Source: Planctomycetota bacterium
GTDB lineage: Bacteria; Planctomycetota; UBA8742; UBA2392
Length of the DNA: 40,144 nucleotides
Assembly (NCBI GenBank): GCA_022071975.1
Contig: JAJVIO010000058.1
Coordinates: forward strand, 1-40,144
Direction of reading: 5' to 3'
Shown: positions 15,080 through 24,734 of the stretch, piece by piece
Layout: every line of letters starts with the position of its first letter
Numbering within the stretch: position 1 is the first letter of the stretch
The notes under the pieces: model-generated
Told to the model about the DNA's origin: nothing
The model's database searches: none
The model's input: the letters and a program-made list of their open reading frames with translations, nothing else
Position numbers and translations under genes: made by a program

Positions 15080-16308
15080 GCGAACAGTTCCTTCACCTTG
15101 TGAATGCCCTTTACCAGCGCGTCAACCTCGGCGCGGGTGTTATAGAACGCGAAGCTGGCGCGGATGGTGGCCGGCACCTTGAAAAAGTCCATCACCGGCT
15201 CGGCGCAGTGCTGGCCGACGCGCACGGCGATGCCCTGCTCGTCGAGGATCATGCCGGCGTCGGCGGCATGGATGCCTTCCAGCACGAAGCTGATCACACC
15301 GGCCTTGTCTGCGCTGGTGCCGATGATGCGCAGGCCGGGAATCGCGCTGAGCTGCGCCGTCGCGTACTCCAGCAATTCGTGCTCATGGGCCTGCATGGCC
15401 TCAAAGCCGATCTCCATCAGGTATTCGAGCGCGACCCCCAGCGCGATGGTGTCCGCGATGCTGGGCGTGCCGGCCTCGAACTTGTGGGGGATCTTGGCGT
15501 AGGTGGTCTTGGCGAAGCTGACCGACTCGATCATCTCGCCGCCGCCGTGCCAGGGCGGCATGGCTTCAAGCAGCTCCGCGCGGCCCCACAGGGCGCCGAT
15601 GCCCGAGGGCCCGAAGGCCTTGTGGCCGCTGAAGGCATAGAAATCGACGCCCAGCTCCTGCACGTCGATGCGCATGTGCGGCGCGGCCTGGGCGCCGTCC
15701 ACCAGCACCAGCGCGCCGTGTGCGCGCGCGGCCTCTGCCAAGCGCTTGACCGGGTTGATGGTGCCGAGCGCGTTGCTGACGTGCACCACGCTGACCAGTT
15801 TCGTGCGCGGGCTGAGCAGCTTGAGGTATTCGTCGAAGATCAGCGTGCCGGTGTGGTCCATAGGCGCCACGCGCAGCTTCGCGCCGGTCTGTTCGCACAG
15901 CATCTGCCAGGGCACGATGTTGCTGTGGTGCTCCATGGCGGTGATCACGATTTCGTCGCCGACCTTGAGGCTGCTGCGTCCCCAGGCCTGGGCCACCAGG
16001 TTGATGGCCTCGGTGGTGCCGCGCACGAAGATGACCTCGCGGTCCTCGGGCGCGTTCAGGAAGCGCTGCACGCTGCGGCGGGCCTGCTCGAACTTGTCGG
16101 TGCAGATGGCGGACAACTCGTGGGCGGCGCGGTGCACGTTGGCGTATTCGCGCTCGTAGGTGTTGCGGATGGAATCGATCACGCAGCGCGGTTTCTGGGC
16201 CGACGCGCCGTTATCCAGGTAAACCAGCGGCTTGCCGTGCACCTCCCGGGAAAGAATCGGAAAGTCGGCGCGGAGCTTCTGTACGTCGAATGTCTTCACT
16301 TCAGTCAT
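15076..16308 (-). CDS. sufS: Cysteine desulfurase SufS
   Basis: 410 residues from the ATG at 16308 (MTEVKTFDVQKLRADFPIL). A PLP-dependent class V enzyme that removes sulfur from cysteine as a persulfide for cluster assembly. Visible: LVYLDNGASAQKP at the N-terminus, RGTTEAINLVA, the cofactor contact TAMEHHSNIVPWQ, the PLP lysine in FYAFSGHKAFGPSG, and the catalytic cysteine in AVRVGQHCAEPVM, the group II (SufS) pattern that depends on SufE. SufE is encoded nearby on the other strand. A GxxExxY cassette separates it from sufD. Confidence 0.96.
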   Translation of the reverse strand: MTEVKTFDVQKLRADFPILSREVHGKPLVYLDNGASAQKPRCVIDSIRNTYEREYANVHRAAHELSAICTDKFEQARRSVQRFLNAPEDREVIFVRGTTEAINLVAQAWGRSSLKVGDEIVITAMEHHSNIVPWQMLCEQTGAKLRVAPMDHTGTLIFDEYLKLLSPRTKLVSVVHVSNALGTINPVKRLAEAARAHGALVLVDGAQAAPHMRIDVQELGVDFYAFSGHKAFGPSGIGALWGRAELLEAMPPWHGGGEMIESVSFAKTTYAKIPHKFEAGTPSIADTIALGVALEYLMEIGFEAMQAHEHELLEYATAQLSAIPGLRIIGTSADKAGVISFVLEGIHAADAGMILDEQGIAVRVGQHCAEPVMDFFKVPATIRASFAFYNTRAEVDALVKGIHKVKELFA

Positions 16309-16316
16309 GGCGTCAG

Positions 16317-16776
16317 GAACCACGGGTAAACACGGGTAAACACAAGTCAGCTACCGTCTACATAGCGCCGCACGTCGATTCGCGGCTTCCCGAAGTTGAT
16401 CAGTCCGATCAGCCACAACGGGCTTGCCTTGAGATAATTCAAAGTGATGGCTTCGTGGACCGAGTCCAACTCTTTGACGGTCTTCAACTCGACCAACACG
16501 CAGTCGTCGACGAACAGGTCAACGACATACTCGCCGACCACTTCTCCTTCGTACAGCACCTGCAACCGATGCTGCTGTACGACTTTCAGTCCGCGCTTGC
16601 GCAGCTCAACTGCTAGCGCATTTTCATAAACCTTCTCAAGAAAGCCCGGCCCAAGGGTGTTGGCTACCTTGTAAGCGGCGTCCTTGATTGTTTCCCAGAC
16701 GTCATTGCAACGGGCTTTGAACTCGGCTGTGAATTTCTTGTTTCTCACCGTGTCTATCCGTGTTCACCCGTGGTTC
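16317..16776 (-). mobile_element. 460-bp GxxExxY cassette with 26-bp terminal inverted repeats
   Basis: 16317-16342 (starting GAACCACGGGT) and the reverse complement of 16751-16776 agree at 23 of 26 positions. Between them lies one gene, GxxExxY, in the same direction as the suf operon. The right end stops one base before the sufD stop codon, and the left end lies 9 nt before the sufS start. No obvious target duplication was seen. Confidence 0.7.
16347..16748 (-). CDS. GxxExxY protein (PD-(D/E)XK-like)
   Basis: 133 residues. The name-giving motif is seen as GPGFLEKVYENAL, with VQQHRLQVLYEGEVVGEYVV and the nuclease-like core VDLFVDDCVLVELKTVKEL, then AITLNYLKASPLWLIGLINF and a final basic segment. 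These are the standard blocks of the GxxExxY family (PF13366), whose fold is related to PD-(D/E)XK nucleases; D, E and K of the core are present. The biological role is unknown, though such genes are scattered and often mobile. Its presence inside the suf operon has no obvious functional reason, and the inverted repeats around it suggest insertion as a unit. Confidence 0.92.
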   Translation of the reverse strand: MRNKKFTAEFKARCNDVWETIKDAAYKVANTLGPGFLEKVYENALAVELRKRGLKVVQQHRLQVLYEGEVVGEYVVDLFVDDCVLVELKTVKELDSVHEAITLNYLKASPLWLIGLINFGKPRIDVRRYVDGS

Positions 16777-18084
16777 TTAGCTCTCCAGCAGCCCGTGAAA
16801 TCTCTCCGCCAGCTGTGCTTCCAGCGCCTGCTTCAGCGGCTCGATCTTGATTTGCTCGATGACGTCGTTGGCGAACGCGTAGGTCAGCAGGTTGCGGGCG
16901 GTCTGCTCGTTCAAGCCTCTTGAACGCAGGAAAAAGATCGCGTCGCGGTCGAGCTGCCCCGAAGTCGCGCCGTGGCTGCACTTCACGTCGTCGGTGTAAA
17001 TCTCGAGCTGCGGCTTGGTGTCCACCTTGGCGTCGTCGCTGAGCAGCAGGTTGTTGTTCTGCTGCTGCGCGTCCGTGCCGTTGGCGCCGGGGCGCACGAT
17101 CACCTTGCCGCTGAACACGCTGCGCGACTTGTCGTCCACCACCGCGCGGTACAACTGGCGGCTGCGGCCGTGGGGGCGCACGTGATCAACCTCGAGGTGG
17201 TTGTCAAAGTGCTGGCTGCCGCGGCCGAGCACCAGGCCGTTGAGCACGCACTCCGCGCCCTCGGCCGCGAGCACCGCATGCACATCGTTGCGCGCCAAAC
17301 CGGCGCCCAGGCAGATGCAGTGGGAAGTCACGGCCGCGTCGCGCTCGACGTGGATTTCATTCAGGCCGACGTGGCTGGCGGCGTCGCTCTCGCGTAGCAG
17401 CTTGGCGTGGCGGATCCTGGCGTTGCCCTTGGCGACGATTTCGCTGACCGCGTTCACGAAACGCGGCGTAGAGCCCAGCCCCACGAAACTTTCCACTACC
17501 CGCAGCTCGACGCTCTCGCCCGCGAACACCAGCGTGCGCGTGGAGCTCTCGGCGGGGCCGTTGCCGTCAGTGGTCACGTACAGCACGTGGATCGGCACTT
17601 CCAAAGTCAGGCCGTTGCCGGCGCGGATGTAGGCGCCGTCCGTGAACAGCGCGGTGTTGAGCGCGGTGAAGGGACTGGTCTGGGCGGCGTAGCGCCCCAG
17701 CTTGAGCTGCAGGGCCTCGTCGGAATCCAGCACGCGGCTGATCGGCTGCACCACCATGCCTTCGGGCAGGGGCGGCAGCTTGCACAGGTTCTCGGCGAAG
17801 TGGCCGTTGACGAACACCAGGCGGATATCGTCGTCGGCCAGCAGGAAGGGCTTGATGTCAGCCTCGCTGATGCGCGCGGGCGCGGCGGGCGTCCACTGGG
17901 TCGCGCCGATGGCCTTCACGCTGGTCCAGCGCCACTCCTCGTGCTTGATGGTGGGCAGGCCCAGCGCGCGGAAGTTCTCGAAGGCTTCCTCGCGCAGCTC
18001 CGACAGCCAGGCGGGCTCCTGCGGCAAAGCCTTGCGCAGGGCGGCATAGGTGGGGGCGAAGCCGTTTTCGGTGGTTGCTGTCAT
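16777..18084 (-). CDS. sufD: Fe-S cluster assembly scaffold protein SufD
   Basis: 435 residues. SufD joins SufB and the ATPase SufC in the SufBC2D scaffold. Visible features: an N-terminal helical region ending in LPTIKHEEWRWTSVKAI, the right-handed beta-helix core (QHFDNHLEVDHVRPHGRSRQ and VFSGKVIVRPGANGTDAQQQ, NNNLLLSDDAKVDTKPQLEI, DDVKCSHGATSGQLD), and the C-terminal GLNEQTARNLLTYAFANDV helix that contacts SufC. The conserved His in DVKCSHGAT, needed in SufD scaffolds, is present. The gene is followed by the GxxExxY cassette and preceded by a REP-like hairpin separating it from sufC. Confidence 0.95.
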   Translation of the reverse strand: MTATTENGFAPTYAALRKALPQEPAWLSELREEAFENFRALGLPTIKHEEWRWTSVKAIGATQWTPAAPARISEADIKPFLLADDDIRLVFVNGHFAENLCKLPPLPEGMVVQPISRVLDSDEALQLKLGRYAAQTSPFTALNTALFTDGAYIRAGNGLTLEVPIHVLYVTTDGNGPAESSTRTLVFAGESVELRVVESFVGLGSTPRFVNAVSEIVAKGNARIRHAKLLRESDAASHVGLNEIHVERDAAVTSHCICLGAGLARNDVHAVLAAEGAECVLNGLVLGRGSQHFDNHLEVDHVRPHGRSRQLYRAVVDDKSRSVFSGKVIVRPGANGTDAQQQNNNLLLSDDAKVDTKPQLEIYTDDVKCSHGATSGQLDRDAIFFLRSRGLNEQTARNLLTYAFANDVIEQIKIEPLKQALEAQLAERFHGLLES

Positions 18085-18107
18085 GCTTGTTCTTGTTTCG
18101 GGCGAAG

Positions 18108-18156
18108 GGGGTCAGGCACCATTTCTTCCGCTGCGCTCCAGAAATGGAGCCAGACC

Positions 18157-18158
<2 letters not shown>
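18108..18158. repeat. REP-like hairpin between sufC and sufD (GGGTCAGGCACC family)
   Basis: GGGTCAGGCACCATTTCT pairs with AGAAATGGAGCCAGACCC around a 13-base loop, with two mismatches. The last bases overlap the sufC stop codon (18157-18159). Two more members of the family lie within trpE (23612-23641 and 23663-23699). As a strong intra-operon hairpin it may change the sufD/sufC ratio. Confidence 0.75.
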
Positions 18159-18930
<772 letters not shown>

Positions 18931-18977
18931 TGGTCCGTGTGTCTCCCCGTCGCTTGCGCTCCGGGCTCCTGTTCTCT

Positions 18978-20420
<1,443 letters not shown>

Positions 20421-20507
20421 GGCTGCTCTCGGGCCTTGGACGCCAGCGGGGCCCATATTGGACCCCCGCAGTCCTGTTTAGCGCCCTCTTGTTTCCCGGC
20501 AAGGGAT

Positions 20508-20532
20508 AAACTGGACTAAATTAGTCCTTTAT
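20508..20532. promoter_or_regulatory. IscR/Rrf2-type operator-like dyad ahead of sufB
   Basis: GACTAAATTAGTC at 20514-20526 is a perfect match to the GACT-RWWWY-AGTC core of the IscR type 1 consensus and is extended by one more base on each side as a 15-bp palindrome. It is 88 nt upstream of sufB and 86 nt upstream of the divergent sufE, so it could control both. Confidence 0.62.
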
Positions 20533-20617
20533 TCCGCCGTCGCCCTGATTAAAGGAAGAAGGCGCGCCAGACAGTATGGTATCAGGATGAAAAGGTCCTT
20601 ACAGCAACGGGTTTAGG

Positions 20618-21049
20618 ATGGATATCCAGCAACGCCAGCAGCAGATCATCGACGAGTTTTCGGCCATGCCCGAATGGGAGGAGCGCTACAAGCGCATCAT
20701 CGAGTACGGCCGCGAACTTGCGCCCATGGATGAGCAGCACAAGACCGAAAAGAACAAGGTGAAGGGCTGCCAGAGCACGGTTTGGCTCCACGCGGAACTG
20801 AAAGACGGGGCCGTGCACTTCCAGGGCGACAGCGACGCCATGATCGTGCGGGGGCTTATCGCCTTGCTGATGAAGGTGTATTCCGGCGCAACACCGGAAG
20901 AAATTGTCAAAACGCCGCCGGATTTTGTCGTTGCCACCGGCTTGGCCGGACATTTATCTCAAACCCGGGCGAACGGCCTTGCCGCCATGGTGAAGCAGAT
21001 CAAGATGTACGCGGCGGTGTTCCAGGCCATGCAGAAACAAGGGCGCTGA
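20618..21049 (+). CDS. sufE: Sulfur acceptor protein SufE
   Basis: 143 residues, usual SufE size. SufE accepts persulfide sulfur from SufS on a conserved Cys and passes it to SufB. The Cys is in KNKVKGCQSTVWLHAELKDG (Cys51), and PEWEERYKRIIEYGREL, IVRGLIALLMKVYSGATPEE and LSQTRANGLAAMVKQIKMYA are the other family blocks. It is divergent from the suf operon and shares the regulatory gap. No good Shine-Dalgarno lies ahead of the ATG. Instead a 9-codon ORF (MKRSLQQRV, 20587-20616) ends one nt before it, which suggests translational coupling. Confidence 0.95.
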   Translation: MDIQQRQQQIIDEFSAMPEWEERYKRIIEYGRELAPMDEQHKTEKNKVKGCQSTVWLHAELKDGAVHFQGDSDAMIVRGLIALLMKVYSGATPEEIVKTPPDFVVATGLAGHLSQTRANGLAAMVKQIKMYAAVFQAMQKQGR

Positions 21050-21052
21050 CGC

Positions 21053-21364
21053 ATGTTGGACAAGCACCTGGCAGAGCTGCGCGACAAGCTGGCTGCGCAA
21101 GACTGGAAGGTCGTAAGCGAGACCACCGGCGAGGGCGGCAAGCCGGTGTTCTGGCAGGTGCAGCGCAAATCCGGCCGCGGGCCGTTTCACCTGGAGTTCG
21201 AGTCGTTCGACCAGGGCGAGCCCGCGCCCATCGAGCAGGGTTACGGCGTGCGCATCCGCGAGCTGAAGCAGACCAGCATCTACCTCTACCGCAAGCGCAA
21301 CGAGCAAGCCTGGCACCGCGTACTCGACGAACTGGTAACAGCGCTGGATGAGCTGGAGCGTTAG
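21053..21364 (+). CDS. Conserved-looking small protein of unknown function
   Basis: 103 residues, starting 3 nt after the sufE stop, so cotranscribed and probably coupled. The sequence is mixed alpha/beta: a charged N-terminal helix (LDKHLAELRDKLAAQDWKVV), central strands (KPVFWQVQRKSGRGPFHLEF), IEQGYGVRIRELKQTSIYLY, and a C-terminal acidic helix (VLDELVTALDELER). There is no cysteine, so it is not a sulfur carrier. No signal peptide. No family is recognised; its position suggests a link to SUF metabolism, which is inference only. Confidence 0.75.
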   Translation: MLDKHLAELRDKLAAQDWKVVSETTGEGGKPVFWQVQRKSGRGPFHLEFESFDQGEPAPIEQGYGVRIRELKQTSIYLYRKRNEQAWHRVLDELVTALDELER

Positions 21365-21399
21365 CGGCTCCGGGCCGTCATTCGCAAGGCAACGACAGG

Positions 21400-21486
21400 T
21401 TCACCACGAAGGGCCACGAAGGACCACGAAGAGCCTTAACAGGTTCGGCAGTCCTTCGTGGCCCTTGGTGGTCCTTCGTGGTTGAA
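21400..21486. repeat. CCACGAAGG tandem/inverted repeat
   Basis: Three CCACGAAG units at 21403-21430 face an inverted set (CTTCGTGG twice with variants) at 21452-21482, giving a long imperfect hairpin in the 188-nt gap between two convergent genes. It may act as a bidirectional transcript end; no other feature was seen in 21365-21552. Confidence 0.7.
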
Positions 21487-21552
21487 AGCTTTTGCAGTTG
21501 TTGTCGATTGAAGAAAGCGTCCCCCGCCGGCCGCCGCACTGTTGCACCGGTT

Positions 21553-22962
21553 TCAATCCTGAACCGCAAAACTTGCCTGGGCGGTTGAGCATTCGGGTGG
21601 GTAGAACCGCGCCAGCGGATGATCCGGGTCAAGTCGGATGGTGATGGTGTTCCCCTGACGTGCGCGTTTGATATGAGACTGATCCGCCAGAATCCTGTCC
21701 AGCTCAGAGCGATCGATACGACCCCGGTTCAATCTGATCCGCTCCAACTGCAACGCGTACAGGTAGAAGTTCTGCAGCCGGGTGAGCAACCACGTTGAAA
21801 GGCATTCGCGCACAAGCGGATCCTCAAGCCTCTTGTCACTTTCTCGAAGCAGTTTCCCCGCGCGGAGCGGGTCCTGTAGAGCTGCTTCAGTTACATCCAA
21901 CTCCGACGCGAGCGACAGCAGCTGCTCAATCCGGGCCATACGAGCGTTGAATTCCGCGTCGATCCAGCCTTGCAGCGATAAGCAACCGTATGCCTGGTGC
22001 AGCCGGGTCAGTTCCGCAGCAAGGGCTTCGCGATCCGTTTGGGAGTCCAGCCATCGGAGGTGGTTGAGTTCCTCGGGCAGCTGGTAAGCACAATCAACCA
22101 GCAGCCCGGCCAAACTGGGAAAGCGAACCTCCAAGTTGACGTATGCAGTAAGATCTTCCTTTCCCAGCAGCCTTGCTTCGAACAGTTGATAGCCGCCTTG
22201 GTCGAGCAGAATGGCCACGGCCCGTGCCTTGGCTTTTGTCCACCCGATGTCGTCATTAGCGAGTATGCTGATCAGCCTCCACAGCGCGGTGGGTCCTCGG
22301 GCTGGAGCTTCGGCTCCCTCCAATGCCAGCAGCCGGGCGCGAGCCGAGATCAGTGATGCGAGCAAAGGCAGACTCTGCAAGTGCTCGTAAGGCTTAGCCT
22401 TATTATAGCGGACAGCGGTTTGGCTCGACGCGGATACGACCCGCTCTTCGAGCTGTGCGACGGAGGCAAGGAAGCCATTCCAGCGACCTGCGCGAACGTC
22501 ATCAGCGGTCGCTTTCCATGCTAGCTGCGATGCGTCGGGAATCAGGGAGTTGTAGCGCTCCGCTCCGGCACACGCTAAATCGAAGTCGTGCCAACCGGCG
22601 GCGGACGGCGATCCCGAAACACGTATCACTGATATTGAGCGCACGCGGTAATCGTTGCGGAGGGCTTCTCGCAGCCTGTCAGTTACAGCAATGCCGAACT
22701 CTTGGACGAGCTGTTCCTTGAGCTGGTCGACCCCGGTACCTGTCGGCAACGCATCAGCGACAGCCTGTTCAGACGGAGAGAGTGTGCCTCTTCCCTTTGC
22801 ATCCTGAAGCCGGAGTAACTCAGCGGCCAGGTGATCGTCCAGTGAGAGAGGCTCCATTGGTGTCTTGTCTGTTCCTTGGTTGACGAAGTACGACACCACT
22901 GCGGCGAATGCAGCGATGCAAAGGACAGCACAGAGCAAGACGGCAGGTCGATTGCGGATCAT
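21553..22962 (-). CDS. Membrane-anchored protein of unknown function
   Basis: 469 residues from the ATG at 22962; the frame is open further upstream, but MIRNRPAVLLCAVLCIAAFA is a clear N-terminal membrane anchor or signal. The rest is predicted mainly helical and Leu/Ala/Arg-rich, with LSLDDHLAAELLRLQDAKGR near the N-terminus, SSQTAVRYNKAKPYEHLQSL in the middle, and a final strand-like segment (NTITIRLDPDHPLARFYPPE). No catalytic motif is recognised. Codon use is less GC3-biased than in the neighbouring genes, which may point to more recent acquisition. It is divergent from the trp operon; a weak promoter on the minus strand is possible near 22990-23020. Confidence 0.75.
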   Translation of the reverse strand: MIRNRPAVLLCAVLCIAAFAAVVSYFVNQGTDKTPMEPLSLDDHLAAELLRLQDAKGRGTLSPSEQAVADALPTGTGVDQLKEQLVQEFGIAVTDRLREALRNDYRVRSISVIRVSGSPSAAGWHDFDLACAGAERYNSLIPDASQLAWKATADDVRAGRWNGFLASVAQLEERVVSASSQTAVRYNKAKPYEHLQSLPLLASLISARARLLALEGAEAPARGPTALWRLISILANDDIGWTKAKARAVAILLDQGGYQLFEARLLGKEDLTAYVNLEVRFPSLAGLLVDCAYQLPEELNHLRWLDSQTDREALAAELTRLHQAYGCLSLQGWIDAEFNARMARIEQLLSLASELDVTEAALQDPLRAGKLLRESDKRLEDPLVRECLSTWLLTRLQNFYLYALQLERIRLNRGRIDRSELDRILADQSHIKRARQGNTITIRLDPDHPLARFYPPECSTAQASFAVQD

Positions 22963-23039
22963 GGCACCAGCGCTCAGCGTAAGTGTTTCAATCCTAAAGT
23001 ATTCGCGGCCAGTTTTTCGGCGCAATCCAGATTCTTGGT

Positions 23040-23068
23040 TTGTGCGGAACGCATCCGTCGCGTATTTA
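23040..23068 (+). promoter_or_regulatory. Probable trp operon promoter
   Basis: -35-like TTGTGC (23040-23045), 17-base spacer, -10-like TATTTA (23063-23068). The -10 ends 8 nt before the trpL ATG, so transcription would start at or within 1-3 nt of the start codon. Confidence 0.5.
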
Positions 23069-23076
23069 TCTTCGCC

Positions 23077-23145
23077 ATGAATACGCGCACGAACAACTTT
23101 GCTTGGCAGTGGTGGACCCCCGACTCCGGGTGGTGCGCCGCGTAG
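23077..23145 (+). CDS. trpL: trp operon leader peptide
   Basis: 22 codons, ATG at 23077 to TAG at 23143. It begins MNTRTNNFAWQWW and has four Trp codons: codons 10, 12, 13 and 19. No Shine-Dalgarno is present, and the predicted transcription start is almost at the ATG, so it may be translated from a leaderless mRNA. The ribosome senses charged tRNA-Trp: stalling at WQWW would free TCCGGG (23125-23130) to pair with CCCGGA in the 5' arm of the following terminator. The gene stands 74 nt before trpE. Confidence 0.9.
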   Translation: MNTRTNNFAWQWWTPDSGWCAA

Positions 23146-23166
23146 TTGTTTGCTGACTCGCTGACC

Positions 23167-23199
23167 ACGCCCGGACTTTGCTCCGGGCGTTTTTGTTTT
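23167..23199 (+). terminator. trp attenuator terminator
   Basis: 9-bp stem ACGCCCGGA / TCCGGGCGT with loop CTTTGC, then TTTTTGTTTT. Its 5' arm (CCCGGA) can alternatively pair with TCCGGG in trpL (23125-23130), the antiterminator. It lies 20 nt before the trpE start. Confidence 0.9.
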
Positions 23200-23219
23200 C
23201 CCACACTTTCGAGACTGCC

Positions 23220-24716
23220 ATGACCGCCTCAACCATTGCCGACCTGGAAACACCCACCTCGCTGTTCCTGAAGCTGCGCGACTTCAAGCCCGCCTTCCTG
23301 CTGGAAAGCGTCACCCACGGAGAAAAGGTCGGCCGTTACTCCTTCATCGGCCTCGACCCGATCAAAACCATTGAATACCGCGGCGAAGGCGGCCTGCGCG
23401 AACTGATCGAGCGCGAACTTGCGGCTATGGGGACTGTCCCCGCAGGGGACTGTCCCCGTAGTCAGGCTCCCGAAACGCGCTCGAAAACAGGGACAGTCCC
23501 CAACCCGCATTCGCCAAGGCTTCGGCGGGCAGGCAGCGGGGACAGTCCCCTCGGCCTGGTCGGCGCCATCGCCTTCGAGAACGTGCACGAGCTGCTGCCT
23601 ACCGGCACAAAGGGGTCTGGCTCCCGCCGGGTGCCTGACCCATTTACGCGCACCGGCGAAACGGGGTCAGGCACCTCGCTGCGTTCGGAGCCAGACCCCG
23701 TTACACCCCTGGCCGCCTTCGTGGTGCCGCGCGCGGTGCTGACCTTCGACCACGCCGCGCGGCGCATCAGCCTCGACCACGCCGACGGGCCCGATGCGGC
23801 CGCGAAGCTGCTGGCCGAGATCCGCACCGCCATGGCGCTGCCGGTGCCGGAACTGCCCCAGGGCGGCGACTACACGGAACCGCGCGCCACCCTCGACGAG
23901 TCCGCGTTCAGCAACATGGTCGAGCGCGCCAAGGAGTACATCGCGGCCGGCGACATCTTCCAGGTCGTGCTGTCGCTCGCTTTCGAGGGCGAGACCAGCC
24001 TGCACCCGTACCAGGTGTACCGCGCCCTGCGCCACTTGAACCCGTCGCCCTACCTGTACTACCTCGATTTCGGCGCCTACCAGGTGATCGGCAGCAGCCC
24101 CGAAGCGCTGGTCAGGCTGCAAGGCGGCGAGCTGACCATCCGGCCCATCGCCGGCACCCGCAGGCGCGGCGCCGACGACGCCGAAGACGCGGCCCTCGAG
24201 GCCGAGCTGCGCGAAGACGCCAAAGAGTTGGCCGAGCACAACATGCTGGTGGACCTCGCTCGCAACGACGTCGGCCGCGTGGCCGAGATCGGCAGCGTGC
24301 GGGTGGACCAGTTGCGCGCAATCGAGCGCTACTCCCACGTGATGCACATCTGCAGCAGCGTGACCGGCAGGCTTGAGGCTTCGCCGCTGGACGCCTTCGC
24401 CAGCGCGTTCCCGGCCGGCACTGTCAGCGGCGCGCCCAAGATCCGGGCGCTGCAGATCATCAACGAGCTTGAGCCGCGGCCGCGCGGTTTTTACGCCGGC
24501 AGCGTCGGCTACTTCACGCCCGGCGGCGACTTCGACCAGGCCATCACGATCAGAACCATCGTGATGAACAACGGGCGATACAGCGCGCAGGCGGGCGCGG
24601 GCATCGTGGCCGACAGCGTGCCGGCCAATGAGTACCAGGAAATCCGCAACAAGGCGGCGGCGCTGCTGAAGGCGCTCGAGTTCGCGCGGGACGAATTGCA
24701 GTTCCCTAACCCCTAA
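23220..24716 (+). CDS. trpE: Anthranilate synthase component I
   Basis: 498 residues from the ATG at 23220. It converts chorismate to anthranilate using ammonia from TrpG. The N-terminal part has the feedback-site region LLESVTHGEKVGRYSFIGLD. The catalytic core is complete: GDIFQVVLSLAFEGETSLHP, YLYYLDFGAYQVIGSSPEAL, IRPIAGTRRRGADDAEDAAL, LAEHNMLVDLARNDVGRVAE, SHVMHICSSVTGRL, FPAGTVSGAPKIRALQIINE, and QAGAGIVADSVPANEYQEIR. Unusually, two segments in the variable N-terminal region (about residues 70-111 and 131-160) are encoded by REP-like palindromes and add Gly/Pro/Ser/Arg-rich peptide without breaking the frame. The lid region between them (GLVGAIAFENVHELLP) is normal. Confidence 0.96.
   Translation: MTASTIADLETPTSLFLKLRDFKPAFLLESVTHGEKVGRYSFIGLDPIKTIEYRGEGGLRELIERELAAMGTVPAGDCPRSQAPETRSKTGTVPNPHSPRLRRAGSGDSPLGLVGAIAFENVHELLPTGTKGSGSRRVPDPFTRTGETGSGTSLRSEPDPVTPLAAFVVPRAVLTFDHAARRISLDHADGPDAAAKLLAEIRTAMALPVPELPQGGDYTEPRATLDESAFSNMVERAKEYIAAGDIFQVVLSLAFEGETSLHPYQVYRALRHLNPSPYLYYLDFGAYQVIGSSPEALVRLQGGELTIRPIAGTRRRGADDAEDAALEAELREDAKELAEHNMLVDLARNDVGRVAEIGSVRVDQLRAIERYSHVMHICSSVTGRLEASPLDAFASAFPAGTVSGAPKIRALQIINELEPRPRGFYAGSVGYFTPGGDFDQAITIRTIVMNNGRYSAQAGAGIVADSVPANEYQEIRNKAAALLKALEFARDELQFPNP
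23429..23550. repeat. REP-like palindromes inside trpE (GGGGACNGTCCCC family)
   Basis: Four copies of GGGGAC(T/A)GTCCCC or its one-base-shorter form at 23429-23441, 23445-23457, 23490-23501 and 23538-23550. They are in frame and encode repeated GTVP and GDSP-type peptides. Confidence 0.85.
23612..23699. repeat. REP-like pair inside trpE (GGGTCAGGCACC family)
   Basis: GGGGTCTGGCTCC with GGTGCCTGACCC (23612-23641) and the inverse GGGGTCAGGCACC with GGAGCCAGACCCC (23663-23699). Same family as the sufC-sufD hairpin, in frame with trpE. Confidence 0.85.
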
Positions 24717-24734
24717 GCCCAAGGCCCCAAGCCC

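Noticed and set aside
21400..21486. CRISPR array from the repeated CCACGAAGG units
   Set aside because: Units are about 10 bases with no regular spacers and no cas genes; it is an inverted repeat.
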